Assembly: GCA_963402885.1 (NCBI GenBank)
Contig: OY727099.1
Location: 25,129,001-25,193,000, forward strand
Direction of reading: 5' to 3'
DNA: 64,000 bases
DNA from: Antedon bifida
Taxonomy: Eukaryota; Echinodermata; Crinoidea; Comatulida; Antedonidae
This document shows, one piece after another, positions 57,019 through 64,000 of the stretch (its first letter is position 1; each line of letters opens with the position of its first letter). The translations under genes and the position numbers were made by a program. The notes under the pieces were generated by a model. That model searched no databases and had not been told where the DNA came from. It saw nothing but the letters and a program-made list of their open reading frames with translations.

Positions 57019-58335
57019 ATGGATAGTACCACCTGTATGCAAATCATTGTCATTTTATTATCATCAACATGTGCCATGGAAGTTGACTTTGTAACCACCC
57101 CACCTAAAGAGGTAACAACGTTTGCAGATCAGACTGTTTTGCTGCCATGTTCTTTTATTAATTTAAATAAAAGTCTTCAAACTGTTGAGTGGTTTAGAGC
57201 AATCGTAAACGGAAACTCACAGTACAGAATTTCAAGTAACCGACAAATTGAAAGTCATTTTGCTGACAATTATTCGATTATTGGAGATGAAATGACCTTT
57301 AACCTCATGATTAAAATACCAGGTACTAATTTCTTAGATTTTGGAACAGGTCAAAGTTTAAGTTCTTACTACTGGTGTTCTGTAGTTGGACGAAACAGGA
57401 TCATTTATTTATCATCACCATCTAAAGTTGTCATTGAACAGTGGACGTTTACCAAGCCAATTTGTCTTATAAATAAAAAGAGTTTTTATGTTCTTGGAGA
57501 AATGTTACAATTGGGTTGTTTTAACGATTCCAATCCAGAAGTAATAACAACTTTAAAATCATCAAATGGAGAAATATTGCCAACAAAATTACAGAAATTC
57601 TATATATTACATAACTTGACAGTAGCAAAAGAAGATCACAATAAAATGTTTGTTTGTGAATCACAAAGAATCGGGACAAATGAAACACAAAGCTGCTCAA
57701 AAGGTCCTATCATTGTATATCATAAACCAGAAATTACCATCACTCAAATATCACCATTAGAATTTAACTGTACAACGGAGGCTAGACCTCCTGTAGATGA
57801 ACAACACTGGATTGTGGAGTCTAATATTACTAATGATAGTTTTACAATATCAAATGAAATTTTGGAATTTAAAGAACTTACAATGATTGATTTTGAAATA
57901 AATATTACATGTGAAGCAAGGAATCTACTAGGAATAGAAAGGAAAACATTTATAATTCCAATATCTTCAAATGTACAAGAAGAAGAAGAAAAAGAATTTA
58001 TTTCTATTTGGATAATCATTGCTAGTGTAACATTCATTATTCTTATTATATTTATAATATTTATAATCTGTTTTGCGATACGAAAAAAAACCAAACATCA
58101 ACAAAGTCAACAGACCGCAAAATATACTCCTCCTCAATGTTCCAGTAACAATGAAGTTGAACAAGAACACGTTTATGATTACGCAGATGTAAACGGATTT
58201 CAAGATGATTACGAAGAAACTGAAAATGAAATTTATGTTGACGGAAACGGTTTGAGAGATGAAGAGACAAGTAAATATATAAAATATGATTATATAGAAA
58301 ATGAGAATGTGATCTATGAAGGAGCAAATATTTAG
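57019..58335 (+). CDS. Ig receptor gene B: three Ig domains, TM, tyrosine tail (438 aa)
   Basis: Intronless paralogue of gene A with the same layout. It has a signal peptide (1-19) and a V-like domain 1 (C44 in LLPCSF, W58, C120 in YYWCSV). Domain 2 has C149, C167, C213 and C226; the usual Trp is replaced by Leu in ITTLKS. Domain 3 has C251, W264 and C298. The membrane helix is about 330-353. The tail keeps gene A's proximal block almost residue for residue (HVYDYADV, GFQDDYEETENEIY). It then ends early after YIKYDYIENENVIYEGANI and has no YxxL pair. It has eight tail tyrosines (386, 388, 398, 406, 420, 423, 425, 433). Signalling output therefore probably differs from gene A's (inference). 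The start ATG follows GCAAA and the leader is compact, so I keep it. The next gene on the strand starts 1.4 kb downstream. Confidence 0.9.
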   Translation: MDSTTCMQIIVILLSSTCAMEVDFVTTPPKEVTTFADQTVLLPCSFINLNKSLQTVEWFRAIVNGNSQYRISSNRQIESHFADNYSIIGDEMTFNLMIKIPGTNFLDFGTGQSLSSYYWCSVVGRNRIIYLSSPSKVVIEQWTFTKPICLINKKSFYVLGEMLQLGCFNDSNPEVITTLKSSNGEILPTKLQKFYILHNLTVAKEDHNKMFVCESQRIGTNETQSCSKGPIIVYHKPEITITQISPLEFNCTTEARPPVDEQHWIVESNITNDSFTISNEILEFKELTMIDFEINITCEARNLLGIERKTFIIPISSNVQEEEEKEFISIWIIIASVTFIILIIFIIFIICFAIRKKTKHQQSQQTAKYTPPQCSSNNEVEQEHVYDYADVNGFQDDYEETENEIYVDGNGLRDEETSKYIKYDYIENENVIYEGANI

Positions 58336-58355
58336 GATAACAGAAAACGCTCCTA

Positions 58356-58506
58356 AAGCTCTATCACACTTTATGTGACAACAAATGTGATGTGCCCATA
58401 TGGACATGATGATGTCATAGCACTACCATATTTGTGCACATTACTACCATATTTGGATACATCGCACTTTTTTTGCCAAACTAGTTTGATAGTATAGACA
58501 GAGCTT
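58356..58506 (+). mobile_element. MITE family 1, copy 16
   Basis: The left end is shortened (AAGCTCTATCACACTTTATG). The core CCCATATGGACATGATGATG, two internal units and GATAGTATAGACAGAGCTT are present. Placed 20 bp after the stop of gene B, it probably supplies part of that gene's 3' untranslated region. Confidence 0.85.
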
Positions 58507-59146
58507 TAAACAAAAACAAGGAGGAGATTGCTCAAACAGATGTCTAATTGTTTAAAAATAATTTGTTTATCTAATATCTATAAAGTGGGAATCTCGAAAT
58601 ATTAGAGGATATGGTATGTCTGGGATGCAGTTGTTACCCTTTTAAAATAAACTAAAATAATTTCTATAAGTTCTAATAATAATCAGATTATATCATATTA
58701 TAATTATGGGAATGTTATCATAAAATACACAATCATTATTTCACAAGTTATACAAAGTATTTTTGAAATTTAGGATTGTACCAAATATCATGTGATCTAA
58801 TATTGTCCAATCAAATCACAAGATTCTACTCAGACATTATACAGCCAGGATGTGGAACACATATTGAAATTGCTAAAACAACAATAAACTATTTCAAATC
58901 GTGTAAACTAAAAATGAAAGGAAATCGTAAAGGAAATCATTGCATTGGTTAAAGTAACTTTCATCAAAAAACTGTTTCAAAGTTAAACATCTGTTCACAA
59001 ATGCAAATCCAGATCTTTTTTTTACTAGTGTAGGTAACTCCAGAGTCCTTTAAAATTTTGAAGGACATATGAGTGTGTAAATATACTACTGAAAATAGTA
59101 AATGTACGTTCATCATCATTAAAACACGTTTTTCTATAAAGTTTAA

Positions 59147-59235
59147 GGACCATGTCAAAATTATTTTAAATATGCAGTGAAAACATATATTCTACTGCAG
59201 TAACTGCAGTAGAATAATTATGACATTATTTCAAG
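59147..59235 (+). mobile_element. MITE family 2, short copy
   Basis: GGACCATGTCAAAATTATTT at the left is mirrored by AGAATAATTATGACATTATT at the right, with TTCTACTGCAGTAACTGCAG near the right end, itself palindromic. It is related to the element at 7249. Confidence 0.55.
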
Positions 59236-59604
59236 GATACGGATACGAGACAATGAAAGTAATAATAAGGATATTTGGTTCTTATTGTTGAAACATGTGA
59301 TACAGGAAAATAAAAGTGGAAACTGTAAAGGAAATTATTGAAAAATTCCAAAAGGAGAATATATTTGGACATGACATGACGCAGCATAGTGAATGATATA
59401 AATAATGTTGACAGACTTACATTAATAACTGGTATCGCTACAAAGGACAAGCCAATTACGGATTGGAAGCATTTTAAATGCAATTTACTGAAAGTGCCAA
59501 ACAGAAGCAATAAATGGATTTCTGATCGTTCTTTGCTAGATTTTAAAAGAAAGGAAGATTGAAACTGCAACTAGTACATAAAGACTACCAATACTAAAGC
59601 TGCA

Positions 59605-59614
59605 TATATATATA
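59605..59614 (+). promoter_or_regulatory. Possible TATA box of Ig gene C
   Basis: TATATATATA occurs 168 bp before the gene C start codon, which would put transcription start near 59635. A TA run alone is weak evidence. Confidence 0.3.
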
Positions 59615-59781
59615 CACGCTGAAAATTGAATTGAGAATTGTCATTACTGGAGACATTTTGATTTTTTATAATTTAATCAGAAGTGGTGGACAGTGCTGCA
59701 AAGCTGTATATTTTACCTTTTCTACCAGGCTAGAAATTTGATTTTGGTTGTTTTGACCAAATAAAATTTTATTGATAAAAG

Positions 59782-61095
59782 ATGCACCAACACGTAAATA
59801 TTGCAATTTTACTGTTTTCTCTGTTTAAATCAATTTCATCTAATACTGTTTTACTTGTTGAGCCGCCACCAGAGGTCAGAGCTTTTCCAGGACAAAATGT
59901 TACTCTCCCATGTATATTCAAAAACTTTCAACACAGTGAAATCACAGCCTCATGGGATTATATCGGAGATACAATCGTACATATTACCGATGACCGGAGA
60001 TTCTTCAAATCTGTTATCGACCACTTTCAATTCTCTTTCCCTGGCGAGGGCAATAACTTTACTCTACATATTGTTATACCAGAAAGTAAGTTGATTGATT
60101 TTGAAGATGATGTCACTGTTACAAAACAATTCAAATTTGTTGTGACAATAAAAGAAACTCATGAAAAAAATATATTTATTTCAAACTTGATAATTCAAAA
60201 AACCCCAACTTGTTTATCTACTGAGACTGTTTATACATCTTTTTTGGACAATGAAGAAGATAAAGAATTACCGGTAACAAACACAACAGACAGTACTAAT
60301 GAATACTACCAAAATGACAGTGGTGCATTTTACTTCATCCTATTATGTGTCGCTATAATTATTATCATCATTCTTCTAATTGTACTTTGCCATCGTAAGT
60401 GTAAAACAGACTCCAGAAAAAGCAGTAGAGATGACAATGTACGCAATCTACCAACAGATCTTATAAGTGATGATTACCAAACATTACAAAGAATGAACAA
60501 TACAGACAATAGAATGGTAGAGTATAATACAGACGAGCCGACAAGAGGACAGGAAGATGGATACGAAGTACCAAAACAACATATAAGGCAAGATTATCAA
60601 TCCTTAACATTAGATACAAATGAGGAGACAGAAGCTTATGAAACTATTCCATCAATTGACATAGGTCAAAGTTCAGATGTCACGTCAGAAAATTTAACTT
60701 ACATCACTACTATAGATGATACAAATGAACAGGCAACAGCTTATGAAACTATTCCATCAATTGATAGAGGTCAAAGTTCAGAGGTCACGTCAGAAAATTT
60801 AACTTACATCACTACCCTAGATGATACAAATGAACAGGCAACAGCTTATGAACCTATTCCATCAAATGATAGAGGTCAAATTTCAGAGGTCACATCAGAA
60901 AATTTAACTTACATCACTACTCTTGATGGTAGACTGACACACGTATGTCAACAGGAAAAGGTATATGATGACACTTACACAGAAATTGGTGACAAGGAAG
61001 AAACTGTTTCTGATCAGAGTGTTGAAAACTCAAAAACACATAGTTATGTCAATAATGCTTGTGTTAGGAAACAACGTCAACTTCCTGGAAACTAG
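59782..61095 (+). CDS. Ig receptor gene C: one Ig domain, TM, long repeat tail (437 aa)
   Basis: Intronless type I membrane protein related to A, B and D in its ectodomain. It has a signal peptide (1-20) and one V-like domain (EPPPEVRAFPGQNVTLPC, W58, NNFTLHIVIPES). C44 is present, but the partner cysteine is replaced: the F-strand reads KQFKFVV where gene D reads EFQCSV. Membrane helix about 182-203. The tail of some 234 residues is acidic and Tyr-rich: YQTL (232), YEVP (261), YQSL (272), then three 35-residue repeats (278-382), each with AYETIP or AYEPIP and NLTYITT. TAYETI (321) and TAYEPI (356) fit the ITSM pattern TxYxxI. YVNN (422) fits a Grb2-type site. A poly(A) signal is at 61175. 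A role as an inhibitory or docking receptor is inference. I recognise no named family. Confidence 0.88.
   Translation: MHQHVNIAILLFSLFKSISSNTVLLVEPPPEVRAFPGQNVTLPCIFKNFQHSEITASWDYIGDTIVHITDDRRFFKSVIDHFQFSFPGEGNNFTLHIVIPESKLIDFEDDVTVTKQFKFVVTIKETHEKNIFISNLIIQKTPTCLSTETVYTSFLDNEEDKELPVTNTTDSTNEYYQNDSGAFYFILLCVAIIIIIILLIVLCHRKCKTDSRKSSRDDNVRNLPTDLISDDYQTLQRMNNTDNRMVEYNTDEPTRGQEDGYEVPKQHIRQDYQSLTLDTNEETEAYETIPSIDIGQSSDVTSENLTYITTIDDTNEQATAYETIPSIDRGQSSEVTSENLTYITTLDDTNEQATAYEPIPSNDRGQISEVTSENLTYITTLDGRLTHVCQQEKVYDDTYTEIGDKEETVSDQSVENSKTHSYVNNACVRKQRQLPGN
60613..60927 (+). repeat. Three in-frame 105-bp repeats in the tail of gene C
   Basis: Each unit encodes 35 residues from DTNE through AYETIP, GQSSEVTSENLTYITT to LD or ID. 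Units 2 and 3 are more alike than unit 1. Tyrosines recur at 286/321/356 and 307/342/377. The repeat changes the number of docking sites without a frameshift. Confidence 0.95.
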
Positions 61096-61174
61096 TGTGG
61101 TAGCTTTATTTCTATGAATAGAAGGGGTACAATTTCAAACACACACCAATAGAACAATTGGACAATAAGTTGAC

Positions 61175-61180
61175 AATAAA
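61175..61180 (+). terminator. Polyadenylation signal of gene C
   Basis: AATAAA lies 80 bases after the stop codon. Confidence 0.5.
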
Positions 61181-62286
61181 CAGTTATGCATGCAGTATAC
61201 ACCATTTATTATTCATTTTTGATCGAGTAAAATTACCAAATTTAATGTTCAATCTTTCACAATACATTATAGCCAACTTAAATAATTGTGTTCTTTCTTT
61301 TAAAGAACTGAAAAGATTCAGTTTTCTGAAATTTCAATTCAACTGTAAAGATTGTTACTACATACTGTAAATGTTTAAATAACATTAAAAGAAGTGATGT
61401 GTTGAATGTTGCTTATTGTAAATAGAAACATTTAATAATCGTTTAAAAATAATAGTTTTAATATGTAAATCCTTTCTTCACATTGTAGTTTATTTGTTTG
61501 TACTATAATAGATACTGTATACATATTTGTCTTTTGTTTTCATTTTTCCAATAAACTATAGAGGGAGCTATATCAAATAAAATATACAGTAATAAGAATT
61601 AGATTGGTGTACTTGAATCTTTAATTAAAAGTTGCCTTCTAAATAGTGTATTCTATGATACTAAGCAAAACAAATAGGACTAACAACTTAAAATAAACCC
61701 AGCACTAGACGGTGCTTAGTAACAAATTTCCAATATTAAGATATTTGTATTCAATTATTTTTCACTGTGGATTTTCAGGAAAGCCATCGAATATCCATTT
61801 CTAATCGTAAAGGACATATAATATATTTTTGTGGAACTATTTTAGTACAATTCATTAATAATGCACTTTCATCATACAAATTATTTAAGCTCAGAGCCCC
61901 TTTATTACAAGGATACACAGGGATATGAAAGTAATAAGGATATTGTAGACTATATAAAAATAATGCTGTTGTAATAAATAATAATGAAACTTGTGATACG
62001 TGTAAAGCATAAGGAAACAACTGGAAAATACATGTATAGGTTACATCATAGGACCTTGAATAATCAGTAGGATTCACACCAAGAAACACAGATACTTATA
62101 TACACTCTTACCAAATAATAAGACAATACTTGACTTAACACTGGTGTGCAAAAGTAAATATTATTATATTTTAAGAAAAGACAATTTATCAAAATTGTTG
62201 GAATTCAGAACTTTTTATTACCAGACCGAAACTTTTCTTAATATCCTGTTTGTTGGAAAGTATTATACAGATATTGCCTGCTTAGA

Positions 62287-62431
62287 GGTGAAATATAAGA
62301 TTTGACATCCCCGAGGGAATGATATTATGTTCGAGGGAATATATATATCCCGAAGCGGCAGCTGAGGGATATATATAATTCCCCGAGAACATAATATCAT
62401 CCCGAGGGGATGTTAAATCTTATATTTTACC
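62287..62431. mobile_element. Foldback element with arms of about 65 bp
   Basis: The left arm (AAATATAAGATTTGACATCC, GAATGATATTATGTTC, GGGAATATATATATCCC) is matched by the inverted right arm (GGGATATATATAATTCCCC, GAGAACATAATATCATCCC, GGATGTTAAATCTTATATTT). The arms differ at a few positions and are separated by about 14 nt (GAAGCGGCAGCTGA). It is non-coding and would form a long hairpin. Confidence 0.85.
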
Positions 62432-62930
62432 GATATAAAAGGCGATATCTGTTATATTACATAGCCAAGAACAAGTCTGCTGGGTCGGGTGAAGCTAGGC
62501 TAGGCTAGGCCTATATCTAAGCCTCCTTGTTGTATTGTATGTAAACAAGCTGCCTAGGCCTAGACACCTAACCTTGCGAAGAATAATATACAGATAATTA
62601 CTAATTAATGATTCCTTGGCAATAAAATATTCACTAGCCTAGGTCGTTTAAATAATAACAGAAGAATTTCCATCAATAAGCCTACATTAATAATAATAAT
62701 ATTATCATAGGCCGAATAAATAACAATTCGTCTTCTTTCTTCGAGCCGAATCACCGGATGTTCAGTTGCGAGTATCGTGCGTCGCGCGCGTACCGGTTAC
62801 TACTGTGAGTATTAACCAATCACAAATGGTCTTTCATCACATCTAGGGAGGACTAATAACAAATGAGGGCGCTATGTATGCATAGTTTAAATAGTTTAGT
62901 TGATTAATTTCTTCAAGCAAGTTCCGTGGC

Positions 62931-63015
62931 GCAGCGCGTGAAGCGTTGTCTTGTAATGGAGTGACAATTCCACCGCATTCCATCGCAGGTTCAAGATCCA
63001 GTAGATGACTTTTGT
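62931..63015 (+). mobile_element. tRNA-derived SINE head
   Basis: GTGGCGCAGCGCGTGAAGCG fits an A box (62937) and GGTTCAAGATCC a B box (62988). The GTGGCGCAG start is shared with the SINE at 34971, but the bodies differ. Confidence 0.55.
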
Positions 63016-63033
63016 TTAACGCGAGTGTTGCCA

Positions 63034-63158
63034 CACGAAAATTACACAGTCAATATCATCGAACTCGAGAATTTATATGATTAATGACAGGGACACGATA
63101 ATTACGCGAAAATTACTCAGTCAATATCATCGTTCTCGAGGATATATACGATTTACGA
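63034..63158 (+). repeat. Direct repeat, two copies, 71-bp period
   Basis: CGAAAATTACACAGTCAATA and CGAAAATTACTCAGTCAATA each continue with TCATCG, CTCGAG and a TATA-rich end. It lies just upstream of the gene D promoter-like motifs. Confidence 0.75.
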
Positions 63159-63192
63159 TCCTCGCAGTGGTAGTCATGTGATGCAGTTTCAA

Positions 63193-63241
63193 CCAATCAC
63201 GTTCACGTATTTACATAGGCTATGTAATATAAGATTATAAA
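63193..63241 (+). promoter_or_regulatory. Promoter-like motifs of Ig gene D
   Basis: CCAAT at 63193 is followed by TATAAG at 63228 and TATAAA at 63236. Transcription would start near 63265, about 140 bases before the ATG. It is the clearest core promoter layout in the array, although the gene itself is broken. Confidence 0.4.
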
Positions 63242-63402
63242 GTTGAGGAAAACCTGTTTTGTAAAACATCAATATCGTCTTGTCATAGCGAACTGGAAAT
63301 TGTTCACGAAGAAAATAAGGTGGATGCTGTAAAAACTACAAACTGACAGTGCTGGTTAGTTGAAAATCAACTTATTAACAGGAATTTTCCGACTCTTTGA
63401 AG

Positions 63403-63872
63403 ATGTCTATTGTGAGTTTACTTGTTTTGTTATTTATATCATTTGTTGCAGCACAGTTTGAGATTAAACCACCAGAAGAAGTAACAGCATACCCTGGACA
63501 AAATGTTACACTGCCGTGTGTCATAGCAAACTATTATACAAACCAAACAGTAATTTGGTTTTCCATAAGGACAAATAATAACAACAACAAAGAAGTAATT
63601 ACACAGATAGAGAAGTTGAATTCCAGATTATTGACAACTTGAAATTCTCAATCCTTGGTAAAAACAATAACTTTACTCTACATATTTTTATACCAGAAAG
63701 TAACAAGATTTATTTTGGAGATGATGACACTATTACAAAGGAATTTCAGTGTTCAGTAACTAGTACACAGAACAAAAATATCATATTCAGAGCTACATCA
63801 AAAGTGACAATTAATCAATCTACATTTATTAACCCCTTCACTGCGGAGCATTATTCCTACCTCTGTGCGTAA
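63403..63872 (+). pseudogene. Ig receptor gene D, disrupted and running off the edge
   Basis: Fourth member of the array. The ATG at 63403 opens a leader (MSIVSLLVLLFISFVAA) and a V-like domain (KPPEEVTAYPGQNVTLPC, VIWF). Near 63601-63606 the frame shifts by one base lost or two gained. The original frame stops at 63645, while homology continues in another frame (FSILGKNNNFTLHIFIPES, EFQCSVTS, VTINQSTFINP). Right after INP, at TTAA 63829, the sequence changes to what looks like a small transposon, which supplies the final residues and stop at 63872. No membrane span or tail is present. The surviving part matches gene C best but keeps the second cysteine. The frameshift could be a sequencing error, in which case a truncated secreted V domain is possible. 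Confidence 0.75.
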
Positions 63873-63976
63873 TATATATTTAAGAAAAACATATGATATT
63901 TTAATAAATTGCAAAAAAATACTAATTGAGATAATTGTGTAATTATTTTTGTGGTGTGTGATGGGCAAAGGGTTAG
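63829..63976 (+). mobile_element. Candidate piggyBac-like MITE interrupting gene D
   Basis: TTAA at 63829 is followed by CCCCTTCACTGCGGAGC. About 148 bp later GGGCAAAGGG runs into TTAG (63973), close to an inverted CCCTTTGCCC with a decayed TTAA. Ends starting CCC next to TTAA are typical of piggyBac-type elements. Terminal repeat identity is modest. Homology of gene D to its relatives stops exactly at the left boundary. Confidence 0.45.
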
Positions 63977-64000
63977 TCTACAGTTAGGTATAAAAAAAAA

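Larger units (their letters stand above)
58336..59781. other. Spacer between Ig genes B and C
   Basis: It holds a MITE 20 bp after the stop codon (58356), a short family 2 MITE (59147) and a segment at about 59230-59350 that resembles DNA upstream of gene D (61911-62030). A TATA run lies at 59605. No other coding sequence is supported. Confidence 0.55.
61096..63402. other. Spacer between Ig genes C and D
   Basis: It holds a segment (about 61911-62030) resembling DNA upstream of gene C, a long foldback element (62287), a tRNA-like SINE (62937), a CpG-richer stretch (62740-62810, with GTGCGTCGCGCGCGTACC) and a 71-bp direct repeat (63034). No additional Ig-coding remnant is evident to me. Confidence 0.5.

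Overview
The window reads as AT-rich nuclear DNA from an invertebrate animal. It has genes split by introns with GT/AG sites, one 25-kb intron, tRNA-derived SINEs, many short inverted-repeat transposons (MITEs) and long minisatellites, but no operons or bacterial gene packing. A marine deuterostome such as an echinoderm is my guess from the general look of the repeats; the sequence does not prove it.

Left part (1-51.7 kb): the 5' end of a liprin-beta (PPFIBP-type) gene lies on the minus strand. Its first coding exon is at 26295-26370 and the second at 759-1000, and the rest of the gene runs off the left edge. The 25.3-kb intron between them holds most of the mobile DNA. This includes a complete-looking 3.8-kb DNA transposon (15174-19005) with 13-bp terminal inverted repeats, a 659-residue intact transposase-like ORF, and eight copies of a 13-bp motif flanking the ORF. 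A candidate alternative first exon (12425-12461) sits in the same intron, in matching phase. From 26.4 to 51.7 kb I find no convincing protein gene, only repeats plus a promoter-like segment at about 48.3-48.5 kb that could be an upstream start of the liprin-beta gene.

Middle (51757-52771): the last four recognisable coding exons of VPS26, a retromer subunit, lie on the minus strand. The amino-terminal half of VPS26 is not visible anywhere in the window.

Right part (54.3-64 kb): a tandem, same-strand array of four related intronless genes encodes type I membrane proteins. Each has a signal peptide and an N-terminal V-like Ig domain; genes A and B add two more Ig-like domains. The three complete genes have one membrane span and a tyrosine-rich cytoplasmic tail. 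Gene A ends with YxxL motifs at ITAM spacing. Gene B shares A's membrane-proximal tail block but lacks the YxxL pair. Gene C has one Ig domain that has lost a canonical cysteine, and a long tail with three 35-residue tyrosine repeats. Gene D is broken by a frameshift and apparently by a small transposon. The array looks like a young, diversifying family of immune-type or recognition receptors and is the most interesting system in the window.

Repeats: one MITE family (ends AAGCTCTGTCTACACTATCA) is present 16 times in 64 kb. At least five other small inverted-repeat or foldback families, six SINE-like units and about ten tandem arrays fill the gene-free stretches.
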